Shown here one piece after another: positions 28,026-36,342 of a stretch of 53,819 nucleotides of DNA. The stretch comes from an uncultured Acidobacteriota bacterium (GTDB lineage: Bacteria; Acidobacteriota; Thermoanaerobaculia; UBA5066). The position numbers were made by a program, and so were the translations under genes. Location: contig CAIMWE010000015.1 in assembly GCA_903845115.1 (NCBI GenBank), positions 1 to 53,819 of the forward strand. Direction: 5' to 3'. Each line of letters starts with the position of its first letter. The stretch's first letter is position 1. Below the pieces are notes generated by a model. It saw only the letters and a program-made list of their open reading frames with translations. It was not told the origin of the DNA and ran no database searches.

Positions 28026-30610
28026 CTCTTCTCCTTGCTGGACCGGTGAGCGTCCAGGATGGCTCGAAACCGGGGGTCCTTCGTCAGGCCCGAGAAGTCG
28101 GGCTCGGTCTCGACCTCGGCCACGCCGAGGCCGTGCCGGAGCCCCAGCTCCAGCCGGGAAGCGGCCTCGTCGGTTCGCCCGCCGAGCACCGAGACGACCG
28201 CGGCGAGGAAGAGGACGTCGGGATTCGCCGGCTCGAGCGCCAGCGCGCGCGCCGCCTCGGCCCGGGCCTCCCGGGCCTGGCCGGTCCGGGCGAGGCCGGC
28301 CGCGACGACTGCCCTCCCCCCGGCCGAGCGCGGGTTGACCGCGAGCCCCTGCCGGGCCGTCCGGATCGCCGCCTCGTAGGCTCTCCTCGCCTCGGAGGAG
28401 CGGCCGGAGACGCGGGAGAGGCCGTCCCCGAGGTTCAGCCAGAAGAGCGCGTCGTCCGGCGACATTCCGGTCGCCTTCTGGAAGGCCTCCACGGCATCCG
28501 GGTACCGGGCGGCGTAATAGAGGACGGTCCCGAGGTTCGACCAGGCGGCCGCCGTGGGCCGGATCGCCAGGGAGGCCCGGATCGCCGTTTCGGCCTCGGC
28601 GAACCGGCCCAGCCGGAAGAGGACGCCGCCGAGGTTGAGCTGGACGATCGGCGCGTCGGGGTTGAGTGCCGCGGCTTTGCGGAACGCCTCGGCGGCCTCG
28701 GCGTTCCGGTCGTGGGCCGAGAGGAACGCCGCCAGGTTGTCCAGGACGACCCAGGAGGTCGGCCGCGCCACCGTCGCCTGCCGGAAGGCCTTCTCGGCGC
28801 CGGCGGCGTCCCCGGAGGCGTCGAGCGCCCAGCCGAGAGCGAGAAGCGCCTCGGCGTCGTCGGGCCGCCGGTCGAGCGCCTTGCGCACCGGGACGAGAGC
28901 GTCGGCCGGCTTTCCGACCGCCGTGAGGAGCCTTCCGAGCGTGACGAGCGCCTCCGGAAGGTCCGGGTCGAGAGCGATCGCCCGCTCGGCCGCCGCACGC
29001 GCCTCGGCGGCCCGGGCCGTCTTCTTGGACAGCTCGTAGGCGCGGAGCGAAGCCCGCCCGAGCGCCGCCTGGACGAGCGCCGACCGGTCCGCCCCCGGGA
29101 TCGCCGCCAGGAGGTCGATCGCCTTCGCGATCGACAGGGGATCGTCCCACCGCTCGAGATACCCGAGGGCGAGGACGTAGTCGACCTGCGACCTCCCCGC
29201 GGGGATCGGCTCCGTCTTCGGCCCGCCGCCCGCCGGCGCCTGGACCGCGAGCGAGGCGAGGAGCTTCCCGGTCAGCTCCTCCTCGAGGCCGAATGGTTCC
29301 GACGCCTGGCCCGTCACCTCGCCGGCCGCGACCTGGACCGGCGACCCGGCCAGGGTGACGAAGAACGCCATCTGCATCCGCTCGCCGTTCTGACGGACGA
29401 GGGGCTGGACGAGGAGGTTCGCCCCCGTGTCGCGCGCCCACTTCGCCGGGTCGGCCTCCGCCGCCAACGAGGGGCTCGAAGGGGCCATGATCTGGAGCCC
29501 CGGCATCCGCTGGAGCTTCACCCTGAGGCTGGCGGAGAGGCCGTCGCAGAACGCCCGGCCGTCCGGGCGGCCCGTGAAGTCCGCCGCGGGGAGGATGGCG
29601 AGGAGCTTCGTCTGGGGGAGGCTCCGGCCGTCCCGCCCGGCCAGCGACACCCAGACGAGGACGACGGCCGCGACGGCCAGGACCCCTCCGGCCGCCAGCC
29701 CCGCGGGCCGCCCGAGCCGCCGCCGGGGAACCGGCCGGGTCAGGGCCTGCGTTTCCGCCTCCGGCTCGCGGTCGAGCCACGCCCGGACCGCCGCGATGTC
29801 CGCCACCCTCCCCGCGGCCGACTTGACGAGGCAGGCCTTCACGAGGGCGACGAGGGACGGGGGGAGCGTCCCGGGAAGCGCCGAGAAATCAGGTTCCCGG
29901 TCGAGGACCGCCACGAGGGTGTCCGACACGGTCTCCCCCGCGAAGGCCTTTTGCTCTGCCAGCATCTCGTAGAGGAGGCAGCCGAACGACCAGATGTCGC
30001 TCCGCGGGTCGAGGGTCTGGCCGCGAGCCTGCTCGGGGCTCATGTACGACGCCGTCCCGACGACGACCCCGTCCCGGGTCTCCCCGCTGTCGATCGTCGG
30101 GCGGTCGCCGTCGGGCCCGGCGGTGCCGACCGCGTACGCCTTCGCCAGCCCGAAATCGAGGAGCTTGACCGTCCCCTCGGGAGTCACCTTCACGTTGGCC
30201 GGCTTCAGGTCGCGGTGCAGGATCCCCTTGCCGTGCGCGGCGCCGAGGGCGTCGGCCACGCGGCGCGCGATGTCGAGGACCCGGGGGAGGGGGATCGGTC
30301 CGGCCGCCTGGAGCTCCGCGACGGTCTTCCCCGGCACCATCTCCATGGCGAGGACCGGAATGGAGTCGATCGAGTCGAAGCTGTAGATCGACGCGATGTT
30401 CGGGTGGTTGAAGGCGGCGAGAAGCTGCGCCTCCCGGCGGAACTGCTGGACGCGCGCCGCGCTCTCTGCGAACGCGCCGGGGAGCACCTTGATCGCAACC
30501 TGCCGCCCGAGCCGGGTGTCGCGGGCGAGCCACACCTCCCCCATCCCTCCTGTTCCGACGAGCGACAGGACGACGTACGGGCCGAGCTTGAGGCCGGGCT
30601 CGAGAGCCAT
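28022..30610 (-). CDS. Membrane Ser/Thr protein kinase with TPR repeats
   Basis: An 862-residue kinase. The N-terminal domain (about 10-275) has GTGGMGEVWLAR, K41, E60, HRDLKPANV (D134), DFG at 152-154 and SPEQARGQ. A single membrane helix at about 305-328 separates it from an extracytoplasmic part: first a region like the FlgO/TolB-type peptide-binding domains next to many acidobacterial kinases (TKLLAILPAADFTGRP, GLSASLRVKLQRMPG), then seven or more tetratricopeptide units from about 530 onward (for example LPEALVTLGRLLTAVGKPAD). TPRs bind proteins, so the outer part may recruit envelope partners. It is divergent from the ChaN-like gene, only 43 bases between starts, and translationally coupled to a small secreted protein. 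Confidence 0.93.
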   Translation of the reverse strand: MALEPGLKLGPYVVLSLVGTGGMGEVWLARDTRLGRQVAIKVLPGAFAESAARVQQFRREAQLLAAFNHPNIASIYSFDSIDSIPVLAMEMVPGKTVAELQAAGPIPLPRVLDIARRVADALGAAHGKGILHRDLKPANVKVTPEGTVKLLDFGLAKAYAVGTAGPDGDRPTIDSGETRDGVVVGTASYMSPEQARGQTLDPRSDIWSFGCLLYEMLAEQKAFAGETVSDTLVAVLDREPDFSALPGTLPPSLVALVKACLVKSAAGRVADIAAVRAWLDREPEAETQALTRPVPRRRLGRPAGLAAGGVLAVAAVVLVWVSLAGRDGRSLPQTKLLAILPAADFTGRPDGRAFCDGLSASLRVKLQRMPGLQIMAPSSPSLAAEADPAKWARDTGANLLVQPLVRQNGERMQMAFFVTLAGSPVQVAAGEVTGQASEPFGLEEELTGKLLASLAVQAPAGGGPKTEPIPAGRSQVDYVLALGYLERWDDPLSIAKAIDLLAAIPGADRSALVQAALGRASLRAYELSKKTARAAEARAAAERAIALDPDLPEALVTLGRLLTAVGKPADALVPVRKALDRRPDDAEALLALGWALDASGDAAGAEKAFRQATVARPTSWVVLDNLAAFLSAHDRNAEAAEAFRKAAALNPDAPIVQLNLGGVLFRLGRFAEAETAIRASLAIRPTAAAWSNLGTVLYYAARYPDAVEAFQKATGMSPDDALFWLNLGDGLSRVSGRSSEARRAYEAAIRTARQGLAVNPRSAGGRAVVAAGLARTGQAREARAEAARALALEPANPDVLFLAAVVSVLGGRTDEAASRLELGLRHGLGVAEVETEPDFSGLTKDPRFRAILDAHRSSKEKR

Positions 30611-30653
30611 GCGAGGGGCCGATTATGGCCTCCGGCGCGGATATCATCGACCC

Positions 30654-31937
30654 ATGCAGCGTCTCGCGCGGTCCTCCGGCCTGTTCGCCTTCGCCGCCGT
30701 CCTCTCCGTGGCCTCCTCGCGTCCGGCGTGGACAGCCGACGGGACCTGGAATCTCGCGATCGGCGACCCGGCCCGGAAGGAGCGGAGCCTTCCTCCGCTC
30801 CTCGACACCGTCCTCGACCTCCGGGCCGGCGACTCGCTGACGCCGGCCGGCCTGGCCGACCGGCTCAAGGGAGTCCGCCTGCTGTTCGTCGGGGAGAGCC
30901 ACACCGAGATGGAGATCCACCGGCTGCAGCTCCGCCTCCTCCAGGAGCTGAAGAGGGCGGGACGCCGGGTCCACGTCGGCCTCGAGATGTACCCCTATAC
31001 CGACCAGGGGTTCCTCGACGAGTGGACCGCGGGCGGCCTCTCGGAAGAGGCGTTCGTGAAGAAGTCCCGCTGGTACAAGAGCTGGGGCTATCACTGGGAC
31101 TACTACCGGGAGATCTTCCTGTTCGCGAAGGCGAACGGCGTCCCGCTCCACGGCGTCAACACGCCGCGGGAGATCGTGGCGGCGGTCCGCAAGAAGGGCT
31201 TCAAGGACCTGTCTCCGGAGGAGGCCGCCCACATCCCGGCCCGGATCGACACCGAGAGCGCCGAGGGGAAGAAGCTCTTCGCCGCCAACTTCGGCCCCGA
31301 GGATTCGATGCACGGGTCGATGACCGCGGAGCAGCTCGAGGGGATGTACCGCGCCCAGTGCACCTGGGACGCCACGATGGCCTTCAACGCCGTGCAGGCG
31401 CTCGAGGCCGACCCCGACCCGGCAGCGATCATGGTGGTCCTGATCGGGTCCGGGCACGTCGTCTACGGGCTCGGGGCGGAACGGCAGGCGAAGAGCTGGT
31501 TCGGCGGAAAGACCGCGACGCTGGTTCCGGTGCCGGTCCAGGACGAGAAGGGAAAGCCCGTCGCGGTGCGCGCCTCCATCGCCGACTTCGTCTGGGGGGT
31601 CCCGAGGCCGACCGACCCGGTCTACCCGGTCCTCGGAATCTCCACCCGGGAGGCGAAGGACCCCGAGAGGCTCGTGATCATCGCCGTCGAGAAGGAAGGG
31701 GTCGGCTCCGGGGCCGGCCTCCGGACCGGGGACGAGATCGTGACGATGGACGGCGGCGCCGTCCCGACGAAGGAGGCGATGGCGCTCCGGATGTCGGAGA
31801 AGCGCTGGGCCGACGCCGCGCTCTTCAAGGTCCGGCGTGGGGAAGAGACGATCTCCTTGACCGCCTATTTCCGCCGGACCCTCGACCCGGACCCGAAGCC
31901 GGCGCCGAGCCCGGCCGAGGGGAAGCCGAAACCCTGA
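30654..31937 (+). CDS. ChaN-like (Tiki/TraB superfamily) heme-uptake domain protein with PDZ domain
   Basis: A 427-residue exported protein. A signal peptide (SSGLFAFAAVLSVASSRPAWTA) precedes a ChaN-type domain of about 60-290 with LLFVGESHTEMEIHRLQLRL near residue 78 and LIGSGHVVYGLG near 262, the two conserved blocks of this fold. ChaN binds heme in Campylobacter, and related Tiki proteins are metalloproteases. A C-terminal PDZ domain follows (about 310-410, GVGSGAGLRTGDEIVTMDGG), which usually recruits peptide tails. The chosen ATG starts the signal peptide; an ATG 15 codons upstream lacks it. The gene is the first of a plus-strand run of envelope proteins. Heme binding is inferred from the family only. 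Confidence 0.85.
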   Translation: MQRLARSSGLFAFAAVLSVASSRPAWTADGTWNLAIGDPARKERSLPPLLDTVLDLRAGDSLTPAGLADRLKGVRLLFVGESHTEMEIHRLQLRLLQELKRAGRRVHVGLEMYPYTDQGFLDEWTAGGLSEEAFVKKSRWYKSWGYHWDYYREIFLFAKANGVPLHGVNTPREIVAAVRKKGFKDLSPEEAAHIPARIDTESAEGKKLFAANFGPEDSMHGSMTAEQLEGMYRAQCTWDATMAFNAVQALEADPDPAAIMVVLIGSGHVVYGLGAERQAKSWFGGKTATLVPVPVQDEKGKPVAVRASIADFVWGVPRPTDPVYPVLGISTREAKDPERLVIIAVEKEGVGSGAGLRTGDEIVTMDGGAVPTKEAMALRMSEKRWADAALFKVRRGEETISLTAYFRRTLDPDPKPAPSPAEGKPKP

Positions 31938-32021
31938 CGGATTCTCGATCCGGGCTTGCCTGCTAGGATCTCCCACCGCGGCGAGGAGCCCCTCGCCGGA
32001 GACCTCCCCAGACGAGGAAAT

Positions 32022-32855
32022 ATGCCGATGCGCCCAAAGATGACCACCGCCCTCTCGATCCTGGCCCTCTCCGCCTCCCTCGCCGGATGCGCGAAGAGCG
32101 CGCCCAAGGCCGAAGAGACCCCGAAGAGCGGGCCCGCCGCCGCCTCCTCCGCGTCCGCGGCGTCCCCCCACGGAGACCAGAAGCCCCAGGCCGCGGTCGA
32201 CCTGTCGGGGACGATCGTGGAGACGATGGACGCGGGGGGCTACACCTACCTGAAGCTGAAGTCCCCCACCGGCGAGATCTGGGCGGCGGTGAACCAGACC
32301 CCCGTGAAGGTCGGAGACCAGATCACCGTGATCGGGTCGATGCAGATGGACGGCTTCGAGAGCCCGACTCTGAAGCGGAAGTTCGACCGGATCTACTTCG
32401 GCTCGCTCCCCCCCTCCGCCGGGGCCGATCTCTCCGGCAGCGCTCCCGCCAGCGCGCCGGCCGACGACAAGGCCAAGCCGGCCATGCCCCCGGGCCACGG
32501 AGCGATGGCCAAGCCGGTCGACGAAACCCCGATCAAGGTCGACCGGGCCGCCGGCCCCGAGGGGAAGACGGTCGCCGAGCTCTTCTCGAGCAGAGCGGCC
32601 CTCAAGGGGAAGCCGGTCGCGGTGCGCGGCAAGGTCGTGAAGTTCCTCCCCGACATCATGGGGAAGAACTGGGTCCACCTCCGGGACGGCTCGGGGTCCG
32701 CCAAGGCCAAGGACAACGACCTGACGATCACGACGAAGCAGAAGGTCGCGGTGGGAGACGTCGTCCTCGTCCGCGGGAACCTCCAGACGGACAAGGATGT
32801 CGGAGCCGGCTACGAGTTCCCGGCGATCATCGAGGACGGGACCTTCACCAAGTGA
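32022..32855 (+). CDS. Lipoprotein with two OB-like nucleic-acid-binding-type repeats
   Basis: A 277-residue protein with a lipobox at LAGC (C23), then a Ser/Ala-rich tether. Two related beta-rich modules follow: the first has DLSGTIVETMDAGGYTYLKL with VKVGDQITVIGSM (about 65-120), the second has RGKVVKFLPDIMGKNWVHLR with VAVGDVVLVRGNL (about 205-265). This layout matches OB-fold or 'DNA-binding' annotated lipoproteins often seen in sediment and acidobacterial genomes, whose real ligand is unknown. A Pro/Met/His-rich linker (APADDKAKPAMPPGHGAMAK) lies between them. GAGGA precedes the ATG; an alternative ATG is two codons later. An 8-bp hairpin (31979-31998) lies in its leader. Confidence 0.82.
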   Translation: MPMRPKMTTALSILALSASLAGCAKSAPKAEETPKSGPAAASSASAASPHGDQKPQAAVDLSGTIVETMDAGGYTYLKLKSPTGEIWAAVNQTPVKVGDQITVIGSMQMDGFESPTLKRKFDRIYFGSLPPSAGADLSGSAPASAPADDKAKPAMPPGHGAMAKPVDETPIKVDRAAGPEGKTVAELFSSRAALKGKPVAVRGKVVKFLPDIMGKNWVHLRDGSGSAKAKDNDLTITTKQKVAVGDVVLVRGNLQTDKDVGAGYEFPAIIEDGTFTK

Positions 32856-32862
32856 CCCTCCG

Positions 32863-32896
32863 CCGGGAGCCCGATCCGCGAAGGACGGGCTCCCGG
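32863..32896 (+). terminator. Strong hairpin between lipoprotein and peptidase genes
   Basis: CCGGGAGCCCG and CGGGCTCCCGG form a perfect 11-bp stem with a 12-base loop, eight bases after the lipoprotein stop. There is no T-tract, but an A/T-rich TTCAATAATC follows where the next promoter may lie, so I read it as a terminator separating two transcripts. Confidence 0.55.
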
Positions 32897-32961
32897 ACCC
32901 GGGCCGTTCAATAATCGGCGCGTCCTGCCCGGCCGCAAAGGCCCGGCGGAAAGAGGGCTCG

Positions 32962-35900
32962 ATGAGACGGTCCGGTGCGTTCGCTCTTCTGTCGGTACTC
33001 CTCGTCTTCGCCGTTTCCGGATCCGCTGCTTCAGGAAGCGAGGCGGTCCCCCTCCACGCGCTGACGGTGGCCCTCGACCCGGCCACGCACCGCGTCTCCG
33101 TCCGCGACGAGCTCGCGCTCCCCCCGGGTCCGGCCCGCGACGTCGACTTCCTGCTCAATGCCGTCTTCCGCATCACCCGGTCCGTTCCCTCCGTCCGGGA
33201 GGTCCCGGTCGGGGACGTCTCCCCCTTCTTCGGGAACAACGGAGCCGCCGAGCCGGGGAAGAGCGTGACCCTGAAGCGGTACCGGGTCAGCGTCCCGGCC
33301 GGCGCGGCCACGCTCTCCCTCTCGTTCGAGGGGGCCGTCCATGACCCTCTCTCGGACCCGAAGGAGCAGTACACGCGCGGCTTCCGCGAGACCTCGGGCC
33401 TCGTCGGACCGGAAGGGGTCTACCTGGCCGGCAGCACCTTCTGGGTGCCGGTCGTGGACGGCGGGCTCACGGCCTTCAGGCTCGAGGCCGAGGCGCCCCC
33501 GGGCTGGCACCTGATCAGCCAGGGGAACGGGACATCGCGGGGAGAGGACGGCCGCGCGCGCTGGGACTCCGCGGGCCCGGTGGACGAGGTCTACCTGGTC
33601 GGCGGGCCGCTCCACCGCTACCGCGACGCCGCCGGAAAGGTCGAAGCGCTGGCCTTCCTCCGCGAGAAGGACGACGCGCTCGCCGCGAAGTACCTCGCCG
33701 CCACGGCGCAGTACGTCGAGATGTACCGCGGGCTCATCGGCCCCTATCCCTACGGCAAGTTCGCGCTCGTCGAGAACTTCTGGGAGACCGGCTACGGGAT
33801 GGCGTCGTTCACCCTCCTCGGACCCCAGGTGATCCGCTTCCCCTTCATCCTCAATTCGTCCTACCCGCACGAGATCCTCCACAACTGGTGGGGCAACTCC
33901 GTCTTCGTCGACTACGGCCGCGGGAACTGGTGCGAGGGGCTGACCGCTTACCTGGCCGATCACCTGATCCAGGAGCAGCGCGGGAAAGGGGACGAATACC
34001 GCCGGTCGACGCTGCAGCGCTATCGCGACTACGTGAAGGACGGCCGGGACTTCCCCCTGACCGAGTTCAGGTCGCGCCACAGCGCGGCCACCGAGGCGGT
34101 CGGCTACGGAAAGGCGCTGATGGGCTTCCACATGGTCCGGCGGAGCCTCGGCGACGAGACCTTCCGGAAGATCCTCCGCCGCTTCTGCCAGGAGCAGCGC
34201 GGGCAGAGGGCCACGTTCGACGACTTCCGGAAGACCGCGGAGGCGGTCACCGGGAAGGACCTGCGGCCGCTCTTCGACGGGTGGGTGACGCGCCCCGGCG
34301 CCGCCGAGCTGGCGCTCTCTTCCGTGAAGGTCCGGCCGGAGGGCGCGGCGTGGTTCGTGGACGGGGTCCTGAAGCAGACCCAGGCTGGCGGGCCCTTCCG
34401 CCTCTCGGTTCCGATCGCGGTCCAGACCGCGAAGGGGGTCGTCTCCGAGGAGGTCCTCCTCGAGGGACCCGAGGCCCGCTTCAGCGTGAGGTGCCCGGCG
34501 CCGCCGGTGTCGCTCGCGGCCGACCCGCTCTTCGACCTCTTCCGCCGGCTCGACCCGCGCGAGACTCCCCCCTCGCTGGGGCAGATCTTCGGCGAGCCGA
34601 AGGTCCTGGCCCTCCTCCCGTCGGGCGCCTCTCCGGAAGAGCAGGCCGCCTACCGGAAGCTCGTCCTCTCCTGGCAGAGCGACAGCCACGCCGTGGAGGT
34701 GAAGCTCGACCGCGACGTCGCGACGCTGCCGTCCGACCGAGCCGTCTGGCTCCTCGGGACGGGAAACCGGCACGCCCCGGCCCTGCTGGGCAAGAGGGCG
34801 GCCGTCGCGGAAGGCTCCCTGAGCGTCGACGGGGAGACGATGAGCGTGGCGAAGCATTCCGCCGTCGTCGTCGTCCGGAATCCGGCCCGCGCCGACAAGG
34901 CGGTCGGCTGGCTCTTCGCCGAGCCCGAGGCGGCGCTCGCGGGGCTCGGCCGGAAGCTGCCCCACTACGGGAAGTACTCGTATCTCGGCTTCGAGGGAAC
35001 CGAGCCGGTCAACGTCCTGAAGGGATCGTGGAAGGGGTCGGACTCGCCGCTCGTCCTCGACCTCCGTCCCGCGGCGGAGCGTTCCGCCGCTCTCCCCCCG
35101 CTCGCGCTCCCGGCCCCGAGGGCCCTCGCCGAGCTGCCGCCCGTCTTCTCGGCCGAGAAGATGAAGGAGATCGTCGCCTTCCTCGCGGCGGCCGAACGGG
35201 AAGGGCGCGGGCCCGGCAGCGCGGGCCTCTCCGCGGCCGCGGACCGGCTGGAGAAGGAGCTGAAGGCGATCGGGCTGGCGCCGGGCGGCGAGGCCGGCAC
35301 CTACCGGCAGGGCTTCACGGCCGACAGGGGCCCGGAAGGAAAGGCCGTCCAGCTGGTGAACCTGATCGGGGTCCTGCCCGGCACGAAGCCGGAATGGAGA
35401 GACCAGGCCGTCCTCGTCACCGCCCACTACGACCACCTGGGGTTCGGCTGGCCCGACGCGCACGCGGGCGATGCCGGGAAGCTCCACCCCGGCGCCGACG
35501 ACAACGCGAGCGGCGTGGCGGTCCTCCTCGAGCTGGCGAGGGCGATGGCGTCCGGCGAGAAGCCCCAGCGGTCGATCGTCTTCGCCCTCTTCTCGGGCGA
35601 GGAGGCGGGCCGCCTCGGCTCGAAGGCCTACGCGGCCAGGCCGCCGAGGTACCCGCTGGCCGAGACGATCGGCGTGATCAACCTCGACACGGTCGGACGG
35701 CTCGGGGACCGGAAGGTGACCGTCCTCGGAACGACCACGGCCGCCGAATGGCCCCACATCTTCCGCGGCGCCGGCTTCGTCACGGGAGTCGAGGGGCAGT
35801 ACCCTCCGGCCGGCTGGGAGGCCTCGGACCAGGCCACCTTCATCGAGAAGGGACGGCCGGCCGTCCAGATCTTCTCGGGACCGCACGCCGACTACCATCG

Positions 35901-36342
35901 GCCTTCCGACACGGCCGACAGGATCGACGTTCCCGGGATGGTGAAGGTGGCCGCGCTCACCCGCGAGGCGGTGGCCTATCTCGCCGAGAGGAAGGAGCCG
36001 ATGACCGTGACGATCGCCTCGGGTCCCCAGCCCGCCGAAGGGAGCCCGGCGGGGCGTCCGCCCGCCGCCGGCGGCGTCAGGCGGGTCAGCCTCGGGACCG
36101 TCCCCGATTTCTCGTTCGGCGGGCCCGGGGTGAAGCTGGAGGGGACGGTCCCCGGCTCGGCCGCCGAGAAGGCCGGCCTCGTGAAGGGGGACGTCGTCCT
36201 GAAGGTCGGGACCTCTCCGGTCAACGACCTCCGGGGCCTGTCCGAGGCCTTGAAGGCGCTGAAGGCCGGCGAGCTCGTTCCGGTGGTCTATCAGCGGGAC
36301 GGGAAGGAGACCCTCGTGAACGTGACGGTCGGGGAGCGGTGA
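32962..36342 (+). CDS. Exported M1-type and M28-type peptidase fusion with PDZ domain
   Basis: A 1126-residue secreted protein carrying two zinc peptidases. After a signal peptide, residues 30-520 resemble M1 aminopeptidases: H303-E304-x-x-H307 in HEILHNWWGN, with E325 in NWCEGLTAYL as third ligand, 17 rather than the usual 18 residues after the motif. A middle beta region follows. From about 720 to 1015 is an M28 aminopeptidase with all metal ligands in place (HYDHLG, GADDNASGVAVLLE, SGEEAGRLGS, NLDTVGR, HADYHRPSD). A PDZ domain ends the protein (about 1035-1126). The two catalytic parts could trim peptides successively. The ATG starts the signal peptide. Its stop overlaps the next start codon (GTGA). 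Confidence 0.9.
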   Translation: MRRSGAFALLSVLLVFAVSGSAASGSEAVPLHALTVALDPATHRVSVRDELALPPGPARDVDFLLNAVFRITRSVPSVREVPVGDVSPFFGNNGAAEPGKSVTLKRYRVSVPAGAATLSLSFEGAVHDPLSDPKEQYTRGFRETSGLVGPEGVYLAGSTFWVPVVDGGLTAFRLEAEAPPGWHLISQGNGTSRGEDGRARWDSAGPVDEVYLVGGPLHRYRDAAGKVEALAFLREKDDALAAKYLAATAQYVEMYRGLIGPYPYGKFALVENFWETGYGMASFTLLGPQVIRFPFILNSSYPHEILHNWWGNSVFVDYGRGNWCEGLTAYLADHLIQEQRGKGDEYRRSTLQRYRDYVKDGRDFPLTEFRSRHSAATEAVGYGKALMGFHMVRRSLGDETFRKILRRFCQEQRGQRATFDDFRKTAEAVTGKDLRPLFDGWVTRPGAAELALSSVKVRPEGAAWFVDGVLKQTQAGGPFRLSVPIAVQTAKGVVSEEVLLEGPEARFSVRCPAPPVSLAADPLFDLFRRLDPRETPPSLGQIFGEPKVLALLPSGASPEEQAAYRKLVLSWQSDSHAVEVKLDRDVATLPSDRAVWLLGTGNRHAPALLGKRAAVAEGSLSVDGETMSVAKHSAVVVVRNPARADKAVGWLFAEPEAALAGLGRKLPHYGKYSYLGFEGTEPVNVLKGSWKGSDSPLVLDLRPAAERSAALPPLALPAPRALAELPPVFSAEKMKEIVAFLAAAEREGRGPGSAGLSAAADRLEKELKAIGLAPGGEAGTYRQGFTADRGPEGKAVQLVNLIGVLPGTKPEWRDQAVLVTAHYDHLGFGWPDAHAGDAGKLHPGADDNASGVAVLLELARAMASGEKPQRSIVFALFSGEEAGRLGSKAYAARPPRYPLAETIGVINLDTVGRLGDRKVTVLGTTTAAEWPHIFRGAGFVTGVEGQYPPAGWEASDQATFIEKGRPAVQIFSGPHADYHRPSDTADRIDVPGMVKVAALTREAVAYLAERKEPMTVTIASGPQPAEGSPAGRPPAAGGVRRVSLGTVPDFSFGGPGVKLEGTVPGSAAEKAGLVKGDVVLKVGTSPVNDLRGLSEALKALKAGELVPVVYQRDGKETLVNVTVGER

